A stretch of 48,043 bases of DNA from Eubacteriales bacterium (GTDB lineage: Bacteria > Bacillota > Clostridia > Peptostreptococcales > Anaerovoracaceae): positions 1-48,043 of the forward strand of contig JAQWFH010000013.1 in NCBI GenBank assembly GCA_028704515.1, written 5' to 3'. The first letter of the stretch is position 1. Every line of letters begins with the position of its first letter. Shown piece after piece: positions 1 through 9,100 of the stretch. Under the pieces are notes generated by a model. That model made no database searches and was not told the origin of the DNA. It worked only from the letters and a program-made list of their open reading frames with translations. Position numbers and translations under genes: made by a program.

Positions 1-54
1 CTTTTTCATATATTATTTAAGAAATATTATGGATCCAAAAAAGGAGGGAAACAT

Positions 55-1134
55 ATGAGTTGTTTCGGCAATAGAGCGACAGGTGACCTCTATCAGAATT
101 GCTGCAACGCCAACACACTTTGTGAGTTTTCCGGCCGTCTTGAAGATGTAGTGACTGAACCTCTTTATGTACAGAAGGTATATGATGCAGTTCTTTTCAA
201 CCTACAAGGAATGAAAACAGTTCAGAATCAAGACTTTGCTCCGGTGCTTCCGAGGGACTACAGAGTTAAAAGAGTAATAGACATCCGCTGTAAGAGATTT
301 TTTAATCCCGAAAATGTGGATGATGCAAGGAACTTAAAACTTGACGTGAACACAAGCATTTCAGGCGCTACATTTCTGCAAAATGCAAGTGGAGAGCAAC
401 TTAAGCTAATCGGTCCCGATGGAAGTTTTTCAGAGAGAATATTATATGCAGAAACTTCTGAATGCGATGATAAATGCATGGGTACCCCTATATTTGGCAC
501 GCAGCACATATCAATATCCGGTAATGTACTGGTTTACTTAGATCTTTTGCTTTGCGACCGTTGCAATAACGAGACAGTGTTTACAGTTTGTGCAGAGGTA
601 AACATTGCAACAGAAAATCAGCCTCTGATTCTTACCAATTTCTTTGAAATGTGCATGCCATCTACAAATGCTGTATTTATGCCAAGATTTACAGAATTCT
701 GCAACATATTGTGTGAAACGCGACTTGCGACAAACAACATAGGAAGAGACCTTTGTGTAGCTCCTGACGGAAGAGTAAGCGGAAATCTTATAATAGCCTT
801 ATGCGTTACTTGCGAAAAGAAAATTGTAGTTCCTGTTCAAATTTGTGTATTATCGACAGGAATGGCACAGTTATCTCCACAGCAAAATGCAATATGCACT
901 ATATTTCCAACATTATTTCCACCTCAGATAAAAGAATCGGATACAATAGAAAATTGTGGTGAGGAAGAAGCTTGCGATGTAAGAGATTGTGCGCGCGAAT
1001 GCGATCCTTGCAGATCTAATGATTGCTGTGACCCTTGTAGGGCTGATGACTGTTGTGATCCTTGCGGCAGCGGAGGTGATTCCTGCAGTGCGCCTTCAAG
1101 ACCTTCTCGCCCACACAGACCTCAACCTAGGTAA
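55..1134 (+). CDS. Cysteine-rich protein, possible spore coat/exosporium component
   Basis: A 359-residue protein with about 30 cysteines, no signal peptide and no membrane segment. Roughly residues 1-300 form a body with scattered single and paired cysteines. The C-terminus (about 305-345) is a short repeat built on CDPC and DCCDPC, followed by a basic, proline-rich tail ending in HRPQPR. The ATG sits 7 bases after a strong AAGGAGGG site, and a strong terminator follows the stop. Cytoplasmic proteins this rich in cysteine, in a sporeformer, are often disulfide-cross-linked coat or exosporium proteins made in the mother cell; that role is inferred from composition only. I do not recognise the family with certainty. 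No conserved enzyme motif is visible. Confidence 0.6.
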   Translation: MSCFGNRATGDLYQNCCNANTLCEFSGRLEDVVTEPLYVQKVYDAVLFNLQGMKTVQNQDFAPVLPRDYRVKRVIDIRCKRFFNPENVDDARNLKLDVNTSISGATFLQNASGEQLKLIGPDGSFSERILYAETSECDDKCMGTPIFGTQHISISGNVLVYLDLLLCDRCNNETVFTVCAEVNIATENQPLILTNFFEMCMPSTNAVFMPRFTEFCNILCETRLATNNIGRDLCVAPDGRVSGNLIIALCVTCEKKIVVPVQICVLSTGMAQLSPQQNAICTIFPTLFPPQIKESDTIENCGEEEACDVRDCARECDPCRSNDCCDPCRADDCCDPCGSGGDSCSAPSRPSRPHRPQPR

Positions 1135-1154
1135 AAATATTTTACTTACTTATC

Positions 1155-1196
1155 AAAAAACCCCGCCTCTAATTTAGCAGAAGGTGGGGTTTTTTT
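1155..1196. terminator. Bidirectional rho-independent terminator
   Basis: Arms ACCCCGCCT and AGGTGGGGT are flanked by an A-run on the left and a T-run on the right. The hairpin therefore serves both the plus-strand gene ending at 1134 and the minus-strand gene ending at 1221. Confidence 0.85.
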
Positions 1197-1220
1197 ATTT
1201 ATTTAATTAATTAATCAACT

Positions 1221-2408
1221 TTATTTTTTTTTTACGCCACAAGCTTTAAATGCCTGCTGAATATCTTCAATTAAGTCATCGGCGTCTTCCAATCCTACGC
1301 TGAAACGGAAAAATCCTTTTCTGTAGATTTCAGGATAATACGGGAGTTTGTCGCTTTCCTGATCATAGTATATAATCAAGCTTTCAATATCGCCCAATGA
1401 CACTGCGTGTGTAACTAGATTGAGCGCATTTATAAATTTCTGATGCACCTCTTGGTCACCGTTAATATCAAAGGCAATCATGCCCGAGAATTGATCACCC
1501 ATAGTTTTCTTTGCAAGCTCATGCTGCGGATGGCTATTCAGACCTGGGTAGCTTACAAAACGAACCTCAGGTGCAGCTTCTAAGAATTCGGCTACCTTCA
1601 AGGCAGTCTTGCTATGCTGTGCCATTCTCAAAGGCAATGTAGCCAATCCACGTGAGACCAACCAAGCATTAAATGGGCTGAGGACTCCGCCGTAGTTTAC
1701 TAATGCGAGCTCTTTTAATTTGTCTATGTTCTCAGTTGTTGAAAGCACGCATCCACCGATTGAGTCGCCGTGGCCGTTGATATATTTTGTCATGCTGTGG
1801 ATTTCAAGATCCGCACCTAAAAGGGTAGGGTTTACCAAAATTGGACTTCCGAATGTAGCATCAACAGAAACCAATGCGTTATTCTTGTGTGCAATCTCTG
1901 CGACTGCGGCGATATCCGTCAATCCCGTTGTCGGATTACCAGGGGATTCCAGATGTATCAATTTTGTATTCGGGCGAATTGCTTTTTTTACTGCTTCTAT
2001 ATCTGTAGTGTCAACAAATGAAGATTCTATGTTATATTTCTTAGGGAATACCTTGCGCAGCAGGATATTTGTGGCACTGTAACAAACCTCTGAAACGATT
2101 ACATGATCGCCGCTGTCAAGGAAAGTCGTAAATATTCCGGCCAAAGCTGCCACACCGCTACCAAATATCACGCAGTCTTCCGCGCCGGAAAGCGCACAAA
2201 GTCTTTCCTGCAATACCATCTGATTAACATTTCTATTACGAGCATAAATATTAGTATTTGAACCGCTCCAATCTATAAAGGTTCCATCGCTAGGAAGCCT
2301 ATAGTTTGATGTCATATAAATAGGACCGTTGATTGCACCGAATGCGTCGTCTTTTCTTGTTCCGGCATGCACCGCCAATGTAGTTTTCTTTAATTTCTTT
2401 TTATCCAA
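1221..2408 (-). CDS. Trans-sulfuration family PLP enzyme (cystathionine gamma-synthase/methionine gamma-lyase-like)
   Basis: A 395-residue fold-type I PLP enzyme of the Cys/Met metabolism family, which handles gamma- or beta-elimination/replacement on cysteine, homocysteine, cystathionine or methionine. The PLP-binding lysine is K208 in SMTKYINGHGDSIGG; the phosphate-binding turn is in FGSGVAAL (about 82-89) and the ring-stacking aspartate region is SVDATFGSP (about 181-189). The usual YSRxxNPT segment reads YARNRNVNQ (about 55-63), so substrate cannot be assigned. The start is TTG, supported by GGAGG 9 bases upstream; no in-frame ATG fits better. The LysR gene directly upstream, transcribed the same way, is a candidate regulator. 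Family is sure; exact reaction is open. Confidence 0.85.
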   Translation of the reverse strand: MDKKKLKKTTLAVHAGTRKDDAFGAINGPIYMTSNYRLPSDGTFIDWSGSNTNIYARNRNVNQMVLQERLCALSGAEDCVIFGSGVAALAGIFTTFLDSGDHVIVSEVCYSATNILLRKVFPKKYNIESSFVDTTDIEAVKKAIRPNTKLIHLESPGNPTTGLTDIAAVAEIAHKNNALVSVDATFGSPILVNPTLLGADLEIHSMTKYINGHGDSIGGCVLSTTENIDKLKELALVNYGGVLSPFNAWLVSRGLATLPLRMAQHSKTALKVAEFLEAAPEVRFVSYPGLNSHPQHELAKKTMGDQFSGMIAFDINGDQEVHQKFINALNLVTHAVSLGDIESLIIYYDQESDKLPYYPEIYRKGFFRFSVGLEDADDLIEDIQQAFKACGVKKK

Positions 2409-2524
2409 TTTTTCTGTCCTCCATTTAATTAACTAAAGTTATTTACTTCTCACCTAAGAGTATCATGGCACTTACTTCAAAACAAATAAATGGTTTTGAT
2501 GATGATAATCATTAAAATCGATTG

Positions 2525-2544
2525 ATTGATAAAAAATTATCAAT
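2525..2544. repeat. AT-rich palindrome upstream of the trans-sulfuration gene
   Basis: Perfect 8-base arms ATTGATAA and TTATCAAT around AAAA, between the LysR stop (2546) and the start of the PLP enzyme. It fits the loose T-N11-A shape of LysR-type sites. It could also be the hairpin at the end of the lysR transcript, but no T-run follows on the minus strand. Confidence 0.4.
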
Positions 2545-2545
2545 A

Positions 2546-3463
2546 TTATGCCTCTATCTTGCTTGAGGTCGGAAGCATCGTATCAAATATAGACGCCGCT
2601 TCTTCCAAAAATCCCTCTATTTGTGGAGTGATAACCTTGTTTTCATGGAGTATAATTTGGACTGACTGCGTTTGATCGAATTTCAAAATATCCAGTATTA
2701 CAATCGTCCCCTGTTCAATTGCCTCTCTTGCCGTGTAGCCCGGTAAGAAAGAAATGTAATCACCGCTTTCGACAAGGCGAACCGCCATACCTGTACTTTG
2801 CATAGTTAATAATGATTCAATTTCAATCCCTTCAGAAATTAGAAATTTACGTACGTTCAGACTGTACGGGGCATCCTCTTCCATAAATATAATTTTATTG
2901 TTTGACAATTGATTTAAACTTATACCGGCTTTACTTGCAAATGCATGACTACTATTGGCTATCGGGATTATTTTTACCACTTTTTCATAGGGGCACATCC
3001 ATTTTGATTTCAATAAAGGCTCGTCGATTATACAGGCCACATCCAATAGACCTTTTCTCATAAGCTCCTGCAAAGCTCTTGTTCCATTTATGGTCAAATC
3101 AATTTTTATTTTTGGAAAACGTTTGCTGTATTCACGTATAAACGGCTCAAAGCATGTATTAAATAAAGATTCCACCATACCAATATTCAATGTTCCCGTC
3201 ATTTCGTGTTCACTTCGCATGAAATTCCCCATCTTTTCCGAAATGGATACTATTTGTTGCGCATAAGGAATAAATTCTCTCCCGTATTGAGTCAAGAGAA
3301 CACTGCGCCCGATTCTGTCAAAGAGCTTAACACCTATTTCATCCTCAAGTTGTCTTATTTGAGCGCTTACATTTGACTGTGAATATCCCAGTGCATGTCC
3401 GGCTTGTGTGAAATTTTGCATTGAAGCAACCTGCAGGAATGTATATAAATTTCTAATCTCCAT
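2546..3463 (-). CDS. LysR-type transcriptional regulator
   Basis: A 305-residue LysR-family activator/repressor. The N-terminal winged helix-turn-helix spans about residues 1-60, with the recognition helix in GYSQSNVSAQIRQLE (about 26-40). An effector-binding domain of the periplasmic-binding-protein type runs from about 90 to 295. The ATG at 3463 begins MEIRNLYTFLQV, the standard family start. It is isolated from ppdK by a terminator, and the trans-sulfuration gene follows on the same strand 137 bases on. Control of that sulfur-amino-acid enzyme is therefore a reasonable inference, although the usual LysR arrangement is divergent. The effector is unknown. Confidence 0.88.
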   Translation of the reverse strand: MEIRNLYTFLQVASMQNFTQAGHALGYSQSNVSAQIRQLEDEIGVKLFDRIGRSVLLTQYGREFIPYAQQIVSISEKMGNFMRSEHEMTGTLNIGMVESLFNTCFEPFIREYSKRFPKIKIDLTINGTRALQELMRKGLLDVACIIDEPLLKSKWMCPYEKVVKIIPIANSSHAFASKAGISLNQLSNNKIIFMEEDAPYSLNVRKFLISEGIEIESLLTMQSTGMAVRLVESGDYISFLPGYTAREAIEQGTIVILDILKFDQTQSVQIILHENKVITPQIEGFLEEAASIFDTMLPTSSKIEA

Positions 3464-3507
3464 ATTGTCTCTCTCTTTATTATTATTTTGCCGGATTAAC
3501 CTTATAT

Positions 3508-3555
3508 AAAAACCCCCGCCTTCGGATTTGTGTTCGAGGATGGGGGTTTTGTCTT
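3508..3555 (-). terminator. Rho-independent terminator of ppdK
   Basis: A GC-rich hairpin whose outer arms are CCCCC and GGGGG lies 10-55 bases after the ppdK stop. On the minus strand it is followed by TTTTTATAT. It separates the long glyQS-ppdK transcript from lysR. Confidence 0.85.
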
Positions 3556-3563
3556 TTTAATGC

Positions 3564-6209
3564 TTATTTATCAGCCGTATGATTGTTTCCCTCAGCTTTT
3601 ACTACAGCTTGCGCTGCTGCCAGTCTTGCTATAGGAACTCTGAACGGTGAGCAGGATACATAATTAAGTCCGATATTGTGGCATAATTCAACTGTCTTCG
3701 GATCTCCACCATGTTCTCCGCATATTCCGAGCTTAATTGTAGGTCTCGTCTGTCTGCCGAGTTTAACGGACATCTCAACCAGCTTACCAACTCCCGCAAC
3801 ATCTATTGTTTGGAACGGATCTTCTTCAAATATAAGCAATTCTCTGTATTGATTTATGATTTCGTTTGTGTCATCTCTTGAGAATCCAAACGTCATCTGA
3901 GTTAGGTCGTTTGTTCCGAACGAGAAGAATTCAGCCTCTTTTGCAATTTCATCCGCAGTGAGAGCAGCTCTAGGTACTTCAATCATAGTACCTACGAGAT
4001 ATTCAACTTTTACTCCCTGTTTTTCAAAGCATCTGTTAATTGTATCTACAACAGTATTCTTAACAAATGCAAGCTCTTTTTCAAGCCCTATTAGAGGAAT
4101 CATTATCTCTGGGATAATTTCCATGCCTTTTTCCTTCTTAAGCTCAATTGCAGCAGTAATAATAGCCTCTGCCTGCATTTCAGCAATTTCAGGATATGTT
4201 ACGGCAAGTCTGCAGCCTCTGTGGCCGAGCATAGGGTTGAACTCGTGCAGATCTAAGGTCTTTTTCTTGAGCTTTTCAAACGGAACATTGATTTGTTTAG
4301 AAAGAATTTCTATTTCTTCATCAGTGTGCGGTAGGAATTCATGCAAAGGCGGATCGAGAAGCCTTATTGTTACAGGTCTGTCGCCCATTATTTCATAGAT
4401 TCCCTTGAAGTCTTCCTTTTGGTAAGGAAGCAGGAATGCAAGAGCTTCTCTTCTCTCTACTTCCGAATCGGCAAGAATCATTCTTCTTACGGCTGGAATT
4501 CTTTCTTCATTGAAGAACATGTGCTCTGTTCTGCAAAGTCCAATACCTTCTGCTCCGAATTCTATTGCTTGCTGCGCATCCTTTGGATTATCAGCATTTG
4601 CTCTAACTTTAAGTACTCTGACTTCATCGGCCCACTTCATAATAGTGTTGAAGTCTCCGGAAAGCTCAGCCTTTACTGTCTTCACAAGCCCCTCGTAAAC
4701 ATCCCCGGTGCTTCCGTCAAGTGAAATATATGCACCTTCTTTGAATATTCTGCCGCCTGCTTCAAACAATTTTTCTTTCTCATTTACTTTGATCCCTGTA
4801 CAGCCGGATACGCAACATTTGCCCATCCCTCTTGCAACTACTGCTGCGTGAGATGTCATTCCTCCTCTTGCAGTCAAAATGCCTTCTGCGGCTACCATGC
4901 CGGCAAGGTCCTCAGGAGAGGTTTCAAGCCTTACAAGTATTACCTTTTCGCCGGTTGCAGCTGCCACTTCCGCAGATGCGGCATTGAAATAAACTTTTCC
5001 GTAAGATGCTCCCGGCGATGCCGCAAGACCCTTCGCAAGTTTAACTGCTTTTTTTATTTCAATAGGATCGAATGTTGGGTGAAGAAGCTGGTCTATTTGA
5101 GCAGGATCAATTCTTGTTATAGCTGTCTTCCTGTCTATCAGCCCTTCTTTTTCCATATCTACCGCAACTTTTACTGCGGCTGCGGCTGTTCTTTTACCGC
5201 TTCTTGTTTGGAGCATAAATAGCTTATTGTTTTCTATTGTGAACTCCATGTCCTGCATATCTGTATAATGCTTTTCAAGAAGCTCCGCAATTTTTACAAA
5301 ATCTTTATAAACGGATTCGAATTTTACCGCCATCTCATCTATTGGTAAAGGAGTCCTGATACCTGCTACAACGTCCTCTCCCTGTGCATTGACGAGAAAT
5401 TCACCGAATATCTTGTTCTCTCCGGTAGCCGGATTTCTTGTAAAGGCGACACCCGTTCCCGATGTGTCTCCCATGTTTCCGAATACCATAGACTGAACGT
5501 TAACCGCAGTACCAAGAGATGAAGGTATATTGTTCAGCTGTCTGTAGAGCACGGCTCTTTCATTATTCCATGAACGGAATACAGCCATTATAGCTTCCAT
5601 AAGCTGCTCTTTTGGATCTTGTGGGAAGTCTCTTCCGACTTCCTTTTTGATCAATGCCTTATAGCTTGCGATGATAGCCTTTAGATCATCGCTCTTTAAA
5701 TCAATATCAACTTCGTAGCCCTTTTCCTCTTTTTTTGCATCAAATATCTCATCGAATTTACTTTTGCTTATATCTAAAACTACATCACCGAACATCTGGA
5801 TGAATCTTCTGTAGCTGTCAAAAGCAAATCTTTCATTCCCTGTAAGCTTTGACATTCCTTCAACAGTTTCATCATTAAGACCGAGGTTTAATATAGTATC
5901 CATCATACCCGGCATCGAAAATACAGCTCCCGACCTAACTGATACCAATAACGGATTTGTTGGATCGCCAAACTTCTTCGATATTACATTTTCAAGCTCA
6001 GCAAGCTTTTCAAAAGTCTGATCGATAACTTCCTTTGACATCTTCTTTCCATCTGCATAGTATTTGTTGCAAGCTTCTGTCGTTACCGTAAATCCAAACG
6101 GTACGGGGAGCCCGATTTTGGTCATTTCAGCAAGATTTGCACCCTTGCCGCCAAGAAGGCTTTTCATGTCCTTTGAACCTTCGTTGAATGAATACACAAA
6201 TTGTCCCAT
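3564..6209 (-). CDS. ppdK: Pyruvate, phosphate dikinase
   Basis: An 881-residue enzyme, full length for the family, that interconverts pyruvate + ATP + Pi and PEP + AMP + PPi in the cytoplasm. In anaerobic Clostridia it often works in glycolysis or gluconeogenesis. The ATP-grasp domain covers about 1-340 (start MGQFVYSFNEGSKDMKSLLGGKG). The swivelling phosphohistidine domain carries GGMTSHAAVVARGMGK near residue 453, and the C-terminal PEP/pyruvate barrel ends with the catalytic cysteine in GICGEHGG. The ATG has AAGGAG 9 bases upstream. It is the last gene before a strong terminator and follows glyQS by 56 bases, so co-transcription with the upstream housekeeping block is likely. Confidence 0.97.
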   Translation of the reverse strand: MGQFVYSFNEGSKDMKSLLGGKGANLAEMTKIGLPVPFGFTVTTEACNKYYADGKKMSKEVIDQTFEKLAELENVISKKFGDPTNPLLVSVRSGAVFSMPGMMDTILNLGLNDETVEGMSKLTGNERFAFDSYRRFIQMFGDVVLDISKSKFDEIFDAKKEEKGYEVDIDLKSDDLKAIIASYKALIKKEVGRDFPQDPKEQLMEAIMAVFRSWNNERAVLYRQLNNIPSSLGTAVNVQSMVFGNMGDTSGTGVAFTRNPATGENKIFGEFLVNAQGEDVVAGIRTPLPIDEMAVKFESVYKDFVKIAELLEKHYTDMQDMEFTIENNKLFMLQTRSGKRTAAAAVKVAVDMEKEGLIDRKTAITRIDPAQIDQLLHPTFDPIEIKKAVKLAKGLAASPGASYGKVYFNAASAEVAAATGEKVILVRLETSPEDLAGMVAAEGILTARGGMTSHAAVVARGMGKCCVSGCTGIKVNEKEKLFEAGGRIFKEGAYISLDGSTGDVYEGLVKTVKAELSGDFNTIMKWADEVRVLKVRANADNPKDAQQAIEFGAEGIGLCRTEHMFFNEERIPAVRRMILADSEVERREALAFLLPYQKEDFKGIYEIMGDRPVTIRLLDPPLHEFLPHTDEEIEILSKQINVPFEKLKKKTLDLHEFNPMLGHRGCRLAVTYPEIAEMQAEAIITAAIELKKEKGMEIIPEIMIPLIGLEKELAFVKNTVVDTINRCFEKQGVKVEYLVGTMIEVPRAALTADEIAKEAEFFSFGTNDLTQMTFGFSRDDTNEIINQYRELLIFEEDPFQTIDVAGVGKLVEMSVKLGRQTRPTIKLGICGEHGGDPKTVELCHNIGLNYVSCSPFRVPIARLAAAQAVVKAEGNNHTADK

Positions 6210-6265
6210 TACTTTTCTCCTTGTTATTCCTTTTAATAAAACTTTTTTTTATTTTAAACAATAAG

Positions 6266-7669
6266 TTAAAATAACAATTTTTCTTCGATGTAAGCTTTTA
6301 AATGACTCACAGGTATTCTTACTTGTTGCATTGTATCTCTATCTCTGACAGTGACACAATTGTCATTTTCAGTCTCGAAATCAACGCAAATACAGAAAGG
6401 TGTACCGACCTCGTCTTCACGTCTATAACGCTTACCTATAGATCCTGAAACATCGTAATCCACCATGAAATGCTTTGCAAGCTCTTCGTATATCGGTTCT
6501 GCGACAGATGCAAGTTTTTTTGCAAGAGGTAGAACTGCGGCTTTATAAGGTGCGAGAGCCGGATGGAGATGAAGAACTGTCCTCTTATCTTCCTTACCAT
6601 CTTCTCCCTTTAATATTTCTTCTTCATATGCATCACACAAGAAAGCAAGAGCTACTCTGTCCACTCCCACTGACGGCTCTATGCAATACGGAACATATTT
6701 TTCGTTTGTCTCGGGATCGACATAACTCATATCTTGACCAGAGTGTTCCATATGTTGTTTCAAGTCATAGTTTGTTCTGTCGGCAATACCCCAAAGCTCT
6801 CCCCATCCGAATGGGAATAAATATTCTATATCCACAGTAGCCTTACTGTAATGAGAAAGCTCTTCCTTCTCATGTTCTCTGAGTCTGAAGCATTCTTCTT
6901 TTAATCCCAATGTCTTAAGGAAATCAACACAATAATTTCTCCAATATTCAAACCACTCCAAATCATTATCAGGACTGCAGAAAAATTCAAGTTCCATCTG
7001 CTCGAATTCTCTAGTCCTAAAAGTAAAGTTACCTGGCGTGATTTCATTACGGAATGATTTTCCTATTTGCGCTATACCGAAAGGTATTTTTTTTCTGGAT
7101 GTTCTTAGTGCGCTCTTGAAATTTACAAATATCCCTTGTGCGGTTTCAGGTCTTAAAAACAATTCCGATTGAGAGTCTTCAGTGACCCCTTGGAATGTCT
7201 TAAACATAAGGTTGAACTGCCTTATTCCCGTAAAATCATTTTTGCCGCATTCCGGGCATACTAGATTCTTTTCTTGGATAAACTGAGTCATCTTTTCGTT
7301 TGGCCATCCGTCAACATTCATTTCTCCTAAATTGTTGTCATTGGCATACGCTTCGATAAGCTTATCTGCTCTAAAACGTGCCTTACACGATTTGCAGTCT
7401 ATAAGCGGATCTGCGAAGCTGTTTACATGACCGGAAGCCACCCAAGTCTTTGGATTCATCAAAATTGCAGCATCGAGCCCAACATTATATTTTGACTCCT
7501 GCACAAATTTCTTCCACCATGCTTTTTTTACATTATTCTTAAATTCAACACCCAAAGGACCGTAATCCCATGTATTTGCAAGCCCTCCGTAAATCTCGGA
7601 TCCCGGGTATACAAATCCTCTGTTTTTTGCCATCGCAACAATCTTATCCATTGTTATTCCTGTGCTCAT
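6266..7669 (-). CDS. glyQS: Glycyl-tRNA synthetase (single-chain, homodimeric type)
   Basis: A 467-residue class II synthetase that charges tRNA-Gly; single-chain GlyRS of this length is common in Firmicutes and Actinobacteria, in contrast to the two-subunit GlyQ/GlyS form. Motif 2 is visible as [20 protein letters not shown] (about 203-222), motif 3 as [10 protein letters not shown] (about 330-340), and the anticodon-binding domain fills about 370-467. A zinc-knuckle-like CKSCKARF...CPECGK insertion lies around 92-145. The ATG at 7669 has AGAGG upstream; M7 ([12 protein letters not shown]) is an alternative start. No T-box leader is seen, because the DUF4342 gene ends only 23 bases upstream. 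Confidence 0.97.
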   Translation of the reverse strand: MSTGITMDKIVAMAKNRGFVYPGSEIYGGLANTWDYGPLGVEFKNNVKKAWWKKFVQESKYNVGLDAAILMNPKTWVASGHVNSFADPLIDCKSCKARFRADKLIEAYANDNNLGEMNVDGWPNEKMTQFIQEKNLVCPECGKNDFTGIRQFNLMFKTFQGVTEDSQSELFLRPETAQGIFVNFKSALRTSRKKIPFGIAQIGKSFRNEITPGNFTFRTREFEQMELEFFCSPDNDLEWFEYWRNYCVDFLKTLGLKEECFRLREHEKEELSHYSKATVDIEYLFPFGWGELWGIADRTNYDLKQHMEHSGQDMSYVDPETNEKYVPYCIEPSVGVDRVALAFLCDAYEEEILKGEDGKEDKRTVLHLHPALAPYKAAVLPLAKKLASVAEPIYEELAKHFMVDYDVSGSIGKRYRREDEVGTPFCICVDFETENDNCVTVRDRDTMQQVRIPVSHLKAYIEEKLLF

Positions 7670-7692
7670 AATTAACCTCTATATTTTTATTT

Positions 7693-8316
7693 TTATTTTA
7701 GTTCTTCATCATCGTCTTCATCATCATTGAGAACCTTTTCTTTTATTGAGTCAGCTCTCTCCTTTACAGTCTCGTATACATCTGAGCCCTTCTCTCTTGC
7801 CGTTTCATAAACGTCCTCACCTTTTTCTCTGATTTCGTCTATTATCACAGAGCTTTTATCTTTAAAGCCATCTACAATTACAGAGCTTTTTTCCTTTGCA
7901 TAATCCGCTGCATCCGACGCCATCTCGCTGACATCTATAATCGTTCCGTCATCCTTAACAACTTCTATAACGCATTTTGTTCCAAAAGCGGCAACGACGC
8001 CAACAAGCATAGCAAACGGTGCTATAATTGTTCCTAGGATTCCTATGTTTACCGGTAGATTTAATATGATTTCTTCATCTCTCTTAACCAGAATTCTCGA
8101 TACATTCCCTTTTTTTACTAATACTTTAACTTTTTCAACTACATTTTCGGCATAGCCGTTAAAGTGTGTTTTAGCATTTTCATCTATTCCTTCTTCAATA
8201 TTTATAATCGCATCTACTACACTGCCATCAGTTGCTTCGAGTGCCTCTTTTGCCTCTTTATAGCTTACGCCTGTTCTGTCTTTTACAAGTTCAATTTTCT
8301 CTAATGTAATACTCAT
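7693..8316 (-). CDS. DUF4342 domain protein with UBA-like N-terminus
   Basis: A 207-residue protein. Residues 1-45 (EKIELVKDRTGVSYKEAKEA...) form a UBA/TS-N-like three-helix motif as in EF-Ts. Residues about 60-115 match DUF4342, a small domain with a hydrophobic hairpin (NLPVNIGILGTIIAPFAMLVGVVAAFG). The rest is a charged helical tail with degenerate repeats (KSSVIVDGFKD/KSSVIIDEIRE, then EDVYETAREKG/SDVYETVKERA) and an acidic end DDEDDDEE. It has an excellent AGGAGG site and lies between recO and glyQS. Function is not known; the hydrophobic hairpin plus amphipathic tail suggests membrane association, which is only inference. Confidence 0.8.
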   Translation of the reverse strand: MSITLEKIELVKDRTGVSYKEAKEALEATDGSVVDAIINIEEGIDENAKTHFNGYAENVVEKVKVLVKKGNVSRILVKRDEEIILNLPVNIGILGTIIAPFAMLVGVVAAFGTKCVIEVVKDDGTIIDVSEMASDAADYAKEKSSVIVDGFKDKSSVIIDEIREKGEDVYETAREKGSDVYETVKERADSIKEKVLNDDEDDDEELK

Positions 8317-8347
8317 AATTCAACCTCCTGTTATTTTTACTTCAACA

Positions 8348-9097
8348 TCATTTTAAAAAGATCTCACTTTTTAGATTTCCTATGTCCATATGATATTTGC
8401 AATACTCTCTTATTATTCGTATAAGAGGATTTCGAATACTTTCTTCCAAAGTAATTTTTTCCAAGCTTCTTAAAGGGTTTTTCACAAAAAACTTCAATAT
8501 ATTTACTATACCAAAATTTAGATTGAAAATCAACGAAACATTCACATCTTCAGGAAGATTATTTCTACATTCCGCGCAAATCGCTCCCCCATCCGGTACA
8601 CTAAATGCGACAGGGTCGGCATCGCATCCGCAAATAGCACAACTATCCAAAATAGGCATTACTCCCATTAAAAATAGGGACTTTACCTGAAAAGCCAAGA
8701 GTAATGTATCATAGTCTTTTTTTCTCTCCGACATCAAATCAAAGTATTCTATAAGTAACTCAAAAAAACGTGGTGAAGCCTTATCCTCTTCAAGAAGTTT
8801 ATCGGTAAATTCCAGAGCATATGAGGCATACATATATTTATCTATATCCTCGCCTATAGCATAAAAGCTCCGAATGGCTTCCGCATTGTTTATATTATAA
8901 TTATATCTACTTTTGTAAAGCTCATATCTTCCGAATGTGAAAGGGCGCATTGCAAGAGCGGACTTACCTTTTCCTTTTTCGGTTATTCCTGTGCCGGCGC
9001 TTATCTTCCCATATTTTTTTGAAAACAAGACAATCATTCTTCGGCCGTTTGTCGCCTTTGTCTGTTTCAATATGATCCCTTCCGTATCAATATACAT
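8348..9097 (-). CDS. recO: DNA repair protein RecO
   Basis: A 249-residue recombination mediator that acts with RecF/RecR to load RecA on SSB-coated single strands. The N-terminal OB fold begins MYIDTEGIILKQTKATNGR. A four-cysteine zinc site (CAICGCD ... CAEC, about 153-178) is present, as is usual for Firmicute RecO. It starts 3 bases after era stops, with AAGGA inside the end of era, so translation is probably coupled. The era-recO order is a classic clostridial arrangement. Confidence 0.95.
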   Translation of the reverse strand: MYIDTEGIILKQTKATNGRRMIVLFSKKYGKISAGTGITEKGKGKSALAMRPFTFGRYELYKSRYNYNINNAEAIRSFYAIGEDIDKYMYASYALEFTDKLLEEDKASPRFFELLIEYFDLMSERKKDYDTLLLAFQVKSLFLMGVMPILDSCAICGCDADPVAFSVPDGGAICAECRNNLPEDVNVSLIFNLNFGIVNILKFFVKNPLRSLEKITLEESIRNPLIRIIREYCKYHMDIGNLKSEIFLK

Positions 9098-9100
9098 CCG

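Noticed and set aside
6251..6280. AT-rich palindrome after glyQS (TTATTTTAA/TTAAAATAA)
   Set aside because: On the transcribed strand it is followed by A, not T, and includes the stop codon; probably chance in AT-rich sequence, not a terminator.
7670..7692. T-box riboswitch upstream of glycyl-tRNA synthetase
   Set aside because: Only 23 bases lie between the DUF4342 gene and glyQS, and no T-box sequence (GGGTGG-type antiterminator) is present on either strand nearby.
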